NCBI GenBank assembly: GCA_907164885.2
Contig: OU015501.1
Location: 18,487,617-18,551,616 of the forward strand
Source of the DNA: Dolomedes plantarius
Taxonomy: Eukaryota; Arthropoda; Arachnida; Araneae; Dolomedidae
Direction of reading: 5' to 3'
DNA length: 64,000 nt
The notes below the pieces were generated by a model that was given only the letters and a program-made list of their open reading frames with translations, was not told the origin of the DNA and did not search any database. Of this stretch, positions 26,435 to 37,039 are shown one piece after another; the first letter of the stretch is position 1, and each line of letters opens with the position of its first letter. A program made the position numbers and the translations under genes.

Positions 26435-26863
26435 GGGACCGAGGCAGCCTAGTAGCGCATTAGACTTGGAACTTTGCAGTGGTATAGCGAGGGGGGTGGT
26501 GGAGGCGAGGGGTCTATCATGCCCCCGGGCGCCACTTATAGAGGGGCGCCAAATGGTCCCCAAGGCAAACAAGATTTTCCAAAAAGGTATCCCAAAACGG
26601 CGTCAAAAAGGTATGGTGTCCCGGGCTCCAGTTATGCTCGCTACGTCACTGGAACTATGGGGGGGGGGGAGAGGGGAGGGGCTTGGTTCAAATCCCGACG
26701 AAAGCCAGTAAATACCTACGTGTCTCGGCCGGTTATAGGCACGTTACATCCGTAGACCAGCAAGTACTTCTATGATGTCAGCGAGGGTGGGAGAAGGTAC
26801 GATCCCCGCAGATTTGACCTCTCGGGATGTTCGGCCAAAACTGAGGTTGCATCAGGCCACAAC
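26435..26863 (+). mobile_element. tRNA-headed SINE, interrupted
   Basis: A 15-bp target duplication (AACTTTCTAGGTCTT at 26420-26434 and 26864-26878) brackets the element. An A-box-like AGTAGCGCATTAGA lies at 26451-26464 and a B-box GGTTCAAATCC at 26685-26695, so the head is tRNA-derived and would be read by RNA polymerase III. The 3' end is ...GGCCACAACAAC. The boxes are about 220 bp apart because a 175-bp hAT MITE lies between them at 26477-26651. A poly-G run (26659-26669) follows the insertion. With the insertion discounted, the length suits a SINE. It is no longer likely to be transcribed normally. Confidence 0.82.
26477..26651. mobile_element. hAT-like MITE inside the SINE
   Basis: The ends CAGTGGTATAGCGAG and, inverted, CAGTGACGTAGCGAG are flanked by GAACTTTG (26469-26476) and GAACTATG (26652-26659), matching at 7 of 8. 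The 175-bp body is GC-rich and includes GGGCGCC words. It separates the SINE's A and B boxes, so it inserted after the SINE. Confidence 0.78.
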
Positions 26864-26878
26864 AACTTTCTAGGTCTT

Positions 26879-27967
26879 TCTTAAGAATTGCATAAATGAA
26901 TTGACAATCAGTAGCATCGAAATAGCGAAAGTCTTTACATTGGATCTAAGGTTTGAGTTTAAAGCTGAGAGCATAAACTCTCTTGATTTTAAACATTCTG
27001 ATAACATGAAAATAGCCGTATATACTTACATTTGACATATTTAGTTATAATGATTGTTCAGTACCAATAACTTTCTGGGTTGGATATATTATAATTTAAG
27101 TTTAGGTCTAAACAGCTATAAAAATAATACAGACAACTGTTGGTTAATTACATCACCTCTACCGAAGATCACTGAATAATTGAGAAAGGTGTGTATACGT
27201 TCAAAAGCTAGAATTTTTAAATAATTAAAACTTTTTCGTTTAGAGAATTTTTTTCCCAATGACAAGAATTTCAAGCTCCCTTAAAGTGATGACCGAGACA
27301 TTTTGCACATACTTTCCTTTTGAGTCTAACTGAATAGTACATGTGTTAACAAATGTACGGGTGTAGTGTCCTTTTAAAAATCTCTAACTGACGAAATTAA
27401 GTTAGTTTCTTTTAGTATAACTGATCAATATAAGCATAACATTAGAATATATTTAAAAATTATCAAATTCAGCTTTTGCTGACGAAAAAGAAATCATAAG
27501 AATCAGCAAAGTAAAAATATTTTATTAAGATTTCAGTAGCATCGACACAAAAATTAGAAAGAGCATAAATGCCAAATCTTAATTAGACATCCACGAATAT
27601 CAGACTTCTACTTGTAGAGAAACAGTATCATGCACTATGACAGATGACAAAGGCCTTGTAAGCTGAAGCGAGTGTCAGATGATACCGAAACTGGGACATT
27701 CTTGACTGGTCAGATTTATTGATCTGTCTGTTGACCACATAATGCCACACTTTTTTTAATAAAAAAATAATAAATACAATTTTTAAAAACAAAAATAAAC
27801 CTCCTACAGACATTAAAATGTTTCTTAATTTCTAAAGTTTTTCTTAATTCCCATATTGCTCATTAAATTAATTTCAATCGTGTCATTTATTTTGAAGCGT
27901 TTAGCTGGTAGCAGATGAGATAGCAAACGAAATACACTGCTTTTGACTTATAAGTCGTAATTAAACC
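26879..27967. other. No recognisable gene
   Basis: AT-rich sequence between two SINE insertions. The only frame above 60 codons (27628-27813, minus) has no resemblance to a known family. Confidence 0.45.
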
Positions 27968-27978
27968 AGTATATAGGT

Positions 27979-28351
27979 TGTTGTTGTTGTTGTTGTTAGT
28001 TGTTACTGCTTATGCCCCTTGACCGACAGTAACATCAGATCAAGTCCCGAAGGCTATGGGCGATGAAGGTGCGGCTCCTGTTTTGAATTAGCACCACAAG
28101 GGTCGGAGTCCGACTCGGCTAAATGACCTGTCCCGTAATTTTGAACCGAGTCAAGTAACGAGACCGGAACACTTGACCCCGCACCTCCATAGGTAAATTT
28201 GAGAACTTGGAGGACATTGTAGCCACGCCCTATTTTACGTGCCCCGGCCACCATTAATGAACACGGTGGTAGATTTGCAGCGACGAGCATCGAACCAGGG
28301 ATGTTCAGATCTCTGGCCCACTGCTCTTGCCAACTGGGCTACCGCGCCCAT
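27979..28351 (-). mobile_element. tRNA-headed SINE with (ACA)n tail
   Basis: The element is read on the minus strand. Its head starts near 28350 with an A-box-like GTAGCCCAGTTGGCAAGAGC (28323-28342) and a B-box GGTTCGATGCTCG (28284-28296). The 3' end is an ACAACAACA tract at about 27979-27997. An 11-bp direct repeat AGTATATAGGT flanks it (27968-27978 and 28352-28362). Several short open frames overlap it, but they are by-products of the GC-rich tRNA-like sequence. Confidence 0.85.
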
Positions 28352-28368
28352 AGTATATAGGTACTGTA

Positions 28369-28755
28369 ATGATGTATTGGTCACAGCTGCGAAAATGTCG
28401 TCAAGCCGCTGGGGCGACTTCAGAATCAAGCGATGAGACTCATTACGGGTATTTGAAAACAACCCCTGTAGACACAATGCAATCACTCAGAAAAGTACAT
28501 TTCTTCCAGAAAGAAATAGAGCGAAATGTCATTCTTCTTTTGGAAAAACTACGGCCTCTAGCAAACGGCTTTTGGAGATCAAATAACACTAATGATAGAA
28601 ACTTGGAAATCCAAAAGGGATTCAAACAGCATAGCATCAATACTGCTGCAGAGTATGGCTTACCTCAACATATTTCTCTCATTGAGCAGCCCTTTTGCTC
28701 ACCGAACAATTTACAACTGGATGTCAAAAATGGCCTAGATATGAAAATTAATTAA
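28369..28755 (+). CDS. Unrecognised 128-codon open frame, doubtful
   Basis: This is an ATG-initiated frame of 128 codons with mixed, non-repetitive composition, beginning 7 bases after the SINE's target duplication. I do not recognise any domain. It lies directly upstream of, and on the same strand as, a LINE RNase H relic, so it might be a decayed more 5' part of the same LINE, or chance. There is no signal peptide, membrane segment or clear splice context. I give it low weight. Confidence 0.2.
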   Translation: MMYWSQLRKCRQAAGATSESSDETHYGYLKTTPVDTMQSLRKVHFFQKEIERNVILLLEKLRPLANGFWRSNNTNDRNLEIQKGFKQHSINTAAEYGLPQHISLIEQPFCSPNNLQLDVKNGLDMKIN

Positions 28756-29492
28756 AAAAAGAGATATGCGAGCTGCTTACTTCAGCTATTGCACTTTACA
28801 CCATAAATTGCAGATGCCCTAAAGAAAATTGACTTCATGATGAAACCGACGCATGTCTGTTCAACAAGGATGACGGTGCGGGTGAACGGGGAACCTGTGA
28901 CCTTTTCTACTTTTACATTTCTGTGGGAAGGAACTCAACACATTTTGACGTAGACATTGAAGCCATCTATATTTTCCTCTAACAGCTATTGATACGATGG
29001 TCCACTTTTAAAAATGCCGTAATATTATCCGACTAAGCTATTGGCAATAATTGTCTGAATAGCAATATACGTATAAGAGAAGGAAAAAAACTTGAAACTC
29101 TTATCTAATACAGTCACGCTGCAATGGGTTCCTGCTCATTGTAGACTTCAAAGAAATGAGAAAGCAGATCACCTTGCAAGAAAAAAAAAAGACACTACGC
29201 CAGTAGACTAGTATCGCTCCATATAGCTAAACACGAGTCACGCGAACCTTCAAATAAAATTCAAACAAAATCTTAATATTCTGCTCCCTAAATAGAACAT
29301 CTCTTGTGAAAATTCCAAATTTGTTCCCCGAGTCCATCAGAGGTACATATGTTGCTCGTTTCGTTTTTTGACGGGAGATGATTGTCTTCAGAGCCACTTG
29401 TTTCGAATTAGACAGACGGATTTTTCACTCTGTACTGTTTGTGATGGTATACAAGTTCTGAACGCTAGACATTTAGATGCAAGCTCTAAACT

Positions 29493-30196
29493 CAGGGCCC
29501 GACTTAGCCTAATTGGGGCCCGGGGCAAAAACATCTTTGAGGGCCCCCCTCTGCTTCACTACTTCAGTAATGAAGAACTGAACTTTATGGAGGTATTTAC
29601 ATTTTTCACCTCATTATAGATATATAACAAAAAAACTGACTAGAACCAAAAATAGCTATGAAGTCCCCCCCAAAGGTATTATGAAATTAATTAATCAAAA
29701 GAATATTTGACATTTGTGAGAATTTTGAGAGAATACAACTTATAATTGATTAATGTGATTTCTCAGTGTTGCGAAAATCCAACAGAATCCACTGAACACG
29801 ATGCAACTGAATTTTTCGCAGTTGCGATTAAGTTAACAATCATATCGCTGCAGTTTGTGAACTTTTCACAAGTTTCCGAAATGCAGTTTTCTGATTGTTA
29901 ACTTTGTCATCTAGCTGCGAAAAATTCATATCCTTCTTGACATTAGGGCGGAATTCAGCTAAATTTCACCCTAGAAAGCCATGGATTTACGAAATATAGA
30001 TATTTTGTGTTCATACGATAGATTAATGGAGAAGCTAACATAAAACTGACGTATTTTACACTGTACTGATATTTTGTTTAAAAAAAGTACATTAAAGAAG
30101 GAAACGTAAAATAAACTCTCTATTTGATTTGGGGGCCCCTCTGAAGTGGGGGCCCGGGGCAACTGCCCCGTATGCCCCTGCCTTAGTCAGGCTCTG
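29493..30196. mobile_element. hAT-like element inserted in the LINE relic
   Basis: A perfect 8-bp target duplication TCTAAACT is at 29485-29492 and 30197-30204. The left end CAGGGCCCGACTTAGCC and the inverted right end CAGAGCCTGACTAAGGC form an imperfect inverted repeat, followed on both sides by GGGGCCCGGGGCAA-like words. No transposase is present. A further foldback occupies 29806-29930. Confidence 0.85.
29806..29930. repeat. Foldback inside the hAT element
   Basis: GAATTTTTCGCAG...AGTTAACAATCA on the left is answered by TGATTGTTAACTTT...CTGCGAAAAATTC on the right. The arms are about 30-38 bp and imperfect, around a central ~50 bp. It could be a nested palindromic MITE, but no target duplication was identified. 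Confidence 0.5.
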
Positions 30197-30490
30197 TCTA
30201 AACTAGGACATTTTAATTGTACTGTTAAAAAGTGTTGGAAGGCTCGTAGGCTAATGGCCTAGCGGCCATTATGTCCTGGCCTAACGGCCAGATGCCTGGA
30301 ATTTGTAAAGAACAACAACGTGATTGAGCCCGTAGCAGCCTGATTAGGAATGCTCGAAAATACCGATGCTTAGCCTACAGAAAACTTTCAACTGGATTGG
30401 AAAGCGCTCTAGGAACGAACATATGTAAATTGAAAGAACAATCTTCAGAGCTATAAATTCTGCTTGTCTTCTGGTGATAAGGTGACTTAA

Positions 30491-30668
30491 GGCCTATTCA
30501 CATAGCAGTCTGTTAGCTTTAGCGTAAAAAGAAAATTGGCGCTAAGACGGAAATAAACCAATCATAGGCCTTAACAATTTCGTTGCTAATCGTTTGGAGG
30601 TTTGTCATTGGTTAAATATATTTCAATACTTTTACGCTTATGCTAACGGACTGCTATATGAACAGGCC
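30491..30668. mobile_element. TTAA-type MITE
   Basis: The left end GGCCTATTCACATAGCAGTC and the inverted right end GGCCTGTTCATATAGCAGTC pair over more than 30 bp, continuing into GTTAGC. Flanks are TTAA (30487-30490) and CTAA (30669-30672), so one target copy has mutated. The element is 178 bp and non-coding. It begins GGC like the TTAA elements at 6967 and 47998. Confidence 0.75.
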
Positions 30669-30672
30669 CTAA

Positions 30673-33296
30673 ATCGGAAGCTCATAAATGAAAAGTCATT
30701 TCGGTTTGTAGTTAACGTGGCCTAGACCAGCAAGTCCTAGAGCGGTTAAAGGCAAACCCTATAAGACGAGTAGGATGAGGGAATTAGATTAAACGTACCG
30801 GTAGGCTTTAGGGGTCCACGTTGGCTCCAGCACAGAAGCCATGTGTAAACCCTAGGAGCTTGGTAAAAAATCTTTGTGTCCGGCATCGACTCAAATGTCC
30901 GGCATCGACTCTAGAAGCACCTTATTAATGGACTTGAAAAAAGCCTTGCAGAGCTGTGAATCATATTACTTTCGAGATTTTCTTCATTAGGCCCAGTAGG
31001 CCCGGCCTAGGGGCCCGAATGTTGGGGGGCCCCCAAAATTTTTATTTTAAAAGAAAAATTTCCCAATTCAATTTTTTTTTAAATTTTACCTTTTTTAATA
31101 GCAATTTTTTTTATATATCCTTACAAATTTGATTGATAGGTTCATCATATGTATAGTTATATGTATAGTTCATCATATGTATGTTATAGTGTATATAAGG
31201 GATTAATAAGGTTTTCTGGTTGCATTGTATTGGTGTTTTAATGATGAAGTTAATAAATTGTATTGCTTTTTGTTATTTGATAATGTTCTAGGCTTCTACA
31301 CTTCGAATAGCCAATTCTTTGTAAAATGGTACTTTCACAATGATTCATGATTATTTTTTTTGTGTGTCAATTTTGGAAATTTTACGCCCACATCAGTGTT
31401 AGGGGGGGGGGCTCCATCCCGAGTTGTGCCTATAGTCAAGAAGTTTCTAAATCGGGCCCTGAGTTTGGTCCCTTATGGATAACTAACTTTGTGATTTTGG
31501 TGATGTGGATGGCTTTGGCCAGGAACCTTGTTTCTCTATACCCGGCAGAGAGCCTTATAACACAGTCAAAGATATGTACAGGAGTGGCTATAGGGGTGGG
31601 GGTTGGGAGAAATCGCAATAGTGAATTGGCCTGCTTAAAGTACTGAGATAGAGAGAGAGAGACAGAATTGACAAACATGACAGCCAACTGTGATGAGTTT
31701 CCCAGCAAATTGTTCGGTACGATGTCATTTCTTCTCTCATTAACTTGGGCTTTTATTCTCTAGGTTGTGCATTTCTGGTTTCTCTGGTGTTTGCTATTCT
31801 TATCTTTACATAGAACAGTAATTCTGATTCATACTTAGTCATGATTTTCCATGTCGCTCCTCTCAGTAACCTACGAATTTCACGGCTCTACGTACGGTGC
31901 TTCCCGCTTGTCACGCTATACGCCTTTCTGAAAGTTACAGAGGTCTAACATTTCAGTGCAACAGATATACTCCTCATAAGCAACAACACGAAAAATAAAT
32001 TGCTTACGTCCTACCAATTCTCTATGATCGTGAGCTGGTGAGGTCGCTCTTTTCATTTACCCATCCATCAAACCATTACTACACGATTTGTGTTTGTTAT
32101 TTTGTCATTCATCTGTTTAGTAAATGTAATTTTTCTCTTGAAAAGAATACAACTGAAACTAATGAATTTATTTATTTATTTATAAAGCATGCATTCTTTA
32201 AACAGCTTTAAAACAAATTTTATACACTGATCTCAGGATTTTTCGTGGGCGAATAATCCATTTTGTAGATAATTTTCGTATCACAGATGAAAGTAATAAT
32301 ATTGAGATTGTCCGCCAGAATGTCTACACATGGTTGGTAAACAAACGTGGTCGGGATTTTCCGAGTAGAAAAACAAAAATGTCTTTTTAAGTTTTGTTAT
32401 TATCGTGGTTAACTCTGCTTAAAACATTATATGCAGTTCATATAAAATATCTGGAATAAGTTTTTAGCGTTCTAAAGGACCATTTTTGAATAATTAGAGC
32501 GTTTTTGGGTTCTTTGCACTAGAACGAATGACAATAGCGTACCATAGGTTACGGTCAACCACCCCTCCCCAATAGAAAAATTCGCATAAAAAATATCAGT
32601 GTTTAGTGTCGTTTCAAAGGAGATACAAAACTATGAATAATCTTTTATATTAACAGAGGATTAAGGTCTATTTAGTTAAAATTTCGAAAGAAAGAGCTTG
32701 CTTGCAATAACATATTCCAATATAGAGTCTAAGGAATTTAATGAAAAAAATTCAAGTCATTGTTTTATGTATTTTATATTCTAATCTGTCTAGAGGGAGC
32801 TCGAAAGGTTGTTAGGTATTTCAACTCCTCTGGTTTACCCTGTCTCTTTACGATGTTGTTAGCAGATCAAATTAAAAATTTTAAACACCAAGAAAAAAAT
32901 TATATACCAATTACTTACATTTTTTGCCAGAAGATGTCACTACTGTTTGTGCGTAGTTCTTTTTCACAAGAGTTTACCACAATAAATTTTCTACACAATT
33001 ATATATCTACTTATATATATCTATGAATCTCTCTCTCTCTGTATGTATATATACATAAATTTATTGATAAAAAAAATGTAGTAAAAAAAAAAGTAAAACA
33101 ACGCATGCATTTGAATTCTAAATTTAGGACGCTGATACGTTAAGTCAAGTTTTCTATAAAATATTCGTATTTGAATACTATTTCTTTTTTTCCATGGATT
33201 TCAAATTAAAAGTGACTAACATGAAAGACAAACATGAAAAAGTAGAGCCGCATGAGAAATTTGCTATAATTGTATTGCTATAATTCATATATACAT

Positions 33297-33299
<3 letters not shown>
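30673..33299. other. Mostly unrecognised AT-rich DNA with GC-rich repeat pieces
   Basis: Segments 30993-31060 (AGTAGGCCCGGCCTAGGGGC and a GGGGGGCCCCC run) and 31400-31460 (ending CGGGCCCTG) resemble the ends of the hAT element at 29493-30196. I found no matching target duplication, so this is only a possible related element. A GA-rich run lies at about 31647-31662. Frames of 88-99 codons here do not resemble known proteins. Confidence 0.4.
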
Positions 33300-33329
<30 letters not shown>

Positions 33330-33330
33330 A

Positions 33331-33364
<34 letters not shown>
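33300..33364. repeat. (CA)n/(TA)n microsatellite
   Basis: Alternating CA followed by TA dinucleotides, broken once by TAATTCATA. It borders the element at 33369. Confidence 0.9.
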
Positions 33365-33368
<4 letters not shown>

Positions 33369-33734
33369 CAGTGCTTTTTTTTTTTTTAAATAGGTGTGTA
33401 TACTGATTTTTCCCAATTAAAGGTGTGCATTTTTAGTACCGTGTTTGCAACTTCAAAATAAATTTATGGTTTAGGAAGATGTTAAAAGTAATTTTTTTTT
33501 TCATCTTGGAAGTTATTGGAGACATTTTATAAAAAAAAATTTATAAATCTGCTAATTCTAATTCTATCTATTGATTCAGAAAACTAAATAAAATTTAAAA
33601 AAAATTAGTTTTATGAAAAAAATAATAAAAGTTTTATATTAAACTCCAAATCTGACTCATGCTTTCAAGAGATTCAATGTCTCGATTGAACCTCTCAATG
33701 CCGTATCCCCGCGTACCCCCAGAAAAAAGCACTG
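33369..33734. mobile_element. MITE with CAGTGCTTTTTT ends
   Basis: CAGTGCTTTTTT at the left is exactly inverted as AAAAAAGCACTG at 33723-33734. The element sits between TA-rich tracts, so a TA or longer duplication cannot be resolved. The ends look hAT-like, but TA-targeting is equally possible. Confidence 0.6.
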
Positions 33735-33749
33735 TAATATATATATATA

Positions 33750-33912
33750 GTGAAACTTCTCAAAGCGGCTATCCCTCTAAACGGCCAAATTTTGTTCAGA
33801 ATCTATTAAATACTCTCCATAGAGCCAGTGTTATTTTACCTCTTTTTCCACTTCCATCCCTCAAAGCGCCCACTTTTTTTCGGAAACATTACTGGCCGCC
33901 CTAGAGTTTCAC
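33750..33912. mobile_element. Short pogo-like MITE with AAGCGGC words
   Basis: The left GTGAAACTTCTCAAAGCGGC pairs imperfectly with the inverted right end GTGAAACTCTAGGGCGGCC. The words CTCTAAACGGCC and CTCAAAGCGCCC recur inside. The outermost bases seem lost on both sides, so the target duplication is not clear. Confidence 0.5.
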
Positions 33913-34225
33913 AGCACACACACGCACACACATACAGCACACACACATGTGTATACAGTGCACTTACAATTATTCGTGCGCGAATTATCTCTGAAAAAAA
34001 AATCTGAAATATTTATACAAAATAATACCCGCATAATTTATTAAAAACGGTTTGCAAATTTCTTCCGATATACATATATAAAAAAACAAGATTTTTAAAA
34101 CAACAGTTTTCAATTTATTAACAAGATTTTTATTTGATAGAGGATACGATAATGTACTAAAATAAAGCTTCTTCCATTCCCCGGGATTAATAATACTGTG
34201 ATGTTATATGCTAGGAAAATTTATA

Positions 34226-34228
<3 letters not shown>

Positions 34229-34273
<45 letters not shown>
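34229..34273. repeat. (TA)n microsatellite
   Basis: About 22 TA units immediately left of the 34274 element. A matching run of about 17 units follows its right end at 35302-35336. Confidence 0.95.
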
Positions 34274-34276
<3 letters not shown>

Positions 34277-35299
34277 TGGAATCTCGATCTATCGTTTTCG
34301 AAGGGACTGACTGTACTAACCGATGGATGCGGGAAAACGATATATGCGGGTCAAATAAAAAAGTATTAACATACCTTAAAGTTTGATATCCCTAAAATTT
34401 ATTTGCTCACATACATAAATGCATACATACCTGTAGTGTAAATGAAGATAAAATTACAAAGTTGTACTTAAATACAAGATAATAATAATAAAAGAAGAAA
34501 TATACGTAGATACACAGGAATTTTGATTCCATTAATATTCCAGTGTATCTACGTCTTTAATCTTCGTTTGCTTTTTGGCGGTTTTCTCTCCACAAGTAAA
34601 CAATATTTTTTCTGTGTTGCAAATTGCATTCTTTTCGGTATCGGTAATTGTGTGAGAGTATAAAGAAGAGGCAGCAGTGAATCGTTTGTAACTAGAGCCA
34701 TTCCATTGCACTGAATTGGGGTCCTATATGATACCACCAGGAAGTTCTGCTTCCGGGTGAAACCCTCTTCGGCCAGTGCAGAACTGCAGCAATCAGAAAC
34801 TTCTCACACCCTAGACCAAACACCAGGGCGCCTCCATCCCAAGGCCAACAGAAAAGCCAGAGGGCAACAAGAACCTCTCAGGTCGGCTGACTGTGACCCA
34901 TTGCTGATAAGAACAGAAATGTTGAATAGTAGGAGAATTTGGAATGAGTTGCCGAAAATAGGATACTCCAGGGGCTAAAGAATTAAGGAACTTGAACGAC
35001 GAACGAATAATGGGAGTGGCTCGATAACGCGAAACCAGGCTAAACAGGTGAGAACAAAAATACAAGTGCTTGCGTCTCAAATGTTCTGCTCATTATTTAA
35101 TTACAGCGTCATTCTAGCTCAATCCGGACATTTATATTTCAGGTTCAGTTATTATGAAAAAACGATCAACCCGATAAATTAATATAAAGCTGCGATATTC
35201 TGAACGAATATTGCGAGAAACCGATGGATCGAGGACTGGGTGAAAAAAACGATACATACGGAAAACGGTCATTCGGGGAACGATCGATCGAGATTCCAC

Positions 35300-35301
<2 letters not shown>
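34274..35301. mobile_element. pogo/Tigger-like element in a (TA)n tract
   Basis: The left CAGTGGAATCTCGATCTATC and the inverted right end CCGTGGAATCTCGATCGATC pair over about 20 bp. TA flanks both ends but belongs to long (TA)n runs. Words such as AACCGATGGAT and AACGATAYAT recur near both ends, as in Tigger-type subterminal repeats. The middle (34740-35080) is GC-richer and has frames of 73 codons (plus) and 89 codons (minus) that I do not recognise. No transposase catalytic motif is visible. Confidence 0.6.
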
Positions 35302-35336
<35 letters not shown>

Positions 35337-35340
<4 letters not shown>

Positions 35341-35540
35341 GTATCAAAGATTCGGTAAAACATAGAAACAAAAAATGATTACCGATTACAAACATAAATT
35401 AAATTAACAAATCAGAAAAGAAAGTGCAGTATTATAATTCGAAAACACAATAACATTTAATAGAATCGAATTATCTGTGTTTTTCGTTTATTCGTGCCAC
35501 TCCCCCCTTCCATTAACTCGGATAAGCGGGATTACAGTGG

Positions 35541-35574
<34 letters not shown>

Positions 35575-36754
35575 TATTCATAGAGACTTTCAAATGAATT
35601 TAGGAAAAATTTTCTAAAAACTTATTAACACTTGACGCTTTCCTTATTTTGAAACTGCGTACTAAATGCATGCTTTCCTTCTGTCTAGCATAGTTATATG
35701 TTAGACAGAAGACATGCATTTAATATCCATCTGCAGCAATAAATTAGAGTTTAGATTACGGTTATGCTCTTTTTTTACTCCTTGGCATGGTACAGCCGAC
35801 AAGCACGCTCTTGGCGACTGAATTTCAACAGCGCAATTTCCATAGTTTTTTACTGGGGACTGACAGTCTCGATTAAGCCAATAAAGGAAAGAACCAAAAC
35901 TGTCTTCTACGTTTTGCGGTCCGTAATTTAGACAGCTAAAAAGCATCAAAATAATTTTAAACACCCTTTTTAGCTGAAGATGTTTATTTTGTGAATATGT
36001 AACCACTTTTACTAGAGGGGTATTTCAAGTAACTGTTCGGTCACAGAGGTTTAAAGTCGTTTGTAGAAATTGACAGTTTGACCTACCCTTGTTTACGTTA
36101 TAAAGGATTGACGGACACCTCGATATTTATGTAATTTTTTTTTTTTTTGAGAGTCACTGCGCAGGCCAAATTTGTTAAACCTAATGTTCATTTATCCATG
36201 ACTTTATTTTAAATTTTACACCTAAAACATAGAAAAAAAAATGTAAAATAAAAAAAATTACATTTCATTCATGGTTTATTTTTGCTGACAACATAAAATG
36301 AATTTTGAAATTATTTAATGTATGTGAAAGACTCGTATGCGAAGAATAAAACAAGTGTTTACCCACATATTATATAAGTTTCTTACTCTTAGATAATTTT
36401 AATGGTATATTAATAATAATGTTATGCAATACTATGTTGTTATATGAACTAGAGTTCACAATAGTTTGGTGAGGGCTTCCCCGGCTATCCGAAAGTGGAG
36501 CGTATGAGTTAAATCTCCCGTATGCTGAAACGGCGCAAAGGTAAGGAGATTTTAGCATTAATTAGGCAAAGAAAAATTCTGAGAGTTCTCAGACACAAAA
36601 AATAACTTACTGAATTATAAAAGATAACTCATAAAACTTAAAATAACACTTATATATAAATAAACACACAACCCAAAGTAAAAATGATTTGTGAATACGA
36701 TGTAGTTTCATTTACTAATATCGGGATACAAGAGAGTTTTCTGGAATTCTGATG
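35337..36754. other. No recognisable gene; pogo-like terminus and (TA)n
   Basis: Sequence before 35541 (TTAACTCGGATAAGCGGGAT then TACAGTGG) resembles one end of a pogo-type element and abuts a (TA)n run at 35542-35572. No partner end was found. The 101-codon minus frame at 35701-36006 has no recognised domain. Confidence 0.35.
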
Positions 36755-37039
36755 CCGAATTTACACATTCGCGATCGCGCGAACCGCAAGACATTCGCGA
36801 AACATTAGTCACGTTCCTGAATCGACGCGAGTGACCATTCTCACATTCCCGCCTTTTGCTGTGAACAAGACTTCCCGTCTTTTGCCCCTTCCCCCCGGCG
36901 ACATTCTCTCCTTTGACTCGTGCCAGAAAGCCGCTCCCGAAGTGAGCGCCACGACTGGCGAGGAGAAACGGCGAGAACACCGTTTACACATTCGTCTCCC
37001 GCGATTCGACTCGTCGCTATCTCGACTGTGTAAATGCGG
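36755..37039. mobile_element. GC-rich island with imperfect inverted ends, probable MITE
   Basis: The left CCGAATTTACACATTCGCGA and the inverted right end CCGCATTTACACAGTCGAGA match at 17 of 20 bases and continue less perfectly. The interior is strikingly CG-rich and CpG-rich against its AT-rich surroundings. No target duplication was found. Overlapping 60-96 codon frames on both strands follow from the high GC content and are not called. A CpG-island promoter is the main alternative. Confidence 0.5.

Larger units (their letters stand above)
28780..30262 (+). pseudogene. LINE ORF2 relic: RNase H and C-terminus, split by a hAT element
   Basis: Two frames carry RNase H-like pieces of a non-LTR retrotransposon. 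The first (from about 28833) contains NKDDGAG and FYISVGRNSTHFD, like the first strands of LINE RNase H. The second (from 29113) contains LQWVPAHCRLQRNEKADHLA, the conserved last RNase H motif. This second frame continues with three stops into TGDDCLQSHLFRIRQ and LCTVCDG, the Cys-bearing C-terminus. At 29493 a hAT element interrupts it. Past the insertion the same frame resumes as GHFNCTVKKCWKARRLMA and stops at TAG 30260-30262. Frameshifts and stops make it dead. The clade (Jockey/CR1/I-like) is not settled. Confidence 0.7.

Noticed and set aside
26423..26720. A functional tRNA gene
   Set aside because: The A and B boxes belong to a SINE bounded by a 15-bp duplication and split by a hAT insertion; no cloverleaf can form.
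28235..28486. Overlapping frames around the minus-strand SINE
   Set aside because: They are read through the tRNA-like head and flank; they do not form a protein domain.
34757..35080. Coding frames on both strands in the 34274-35301 element
   Set aside because: They lack DDE or DNA-binding motifs expected for a pogo-type transposase and overlap antiparallel to each other.
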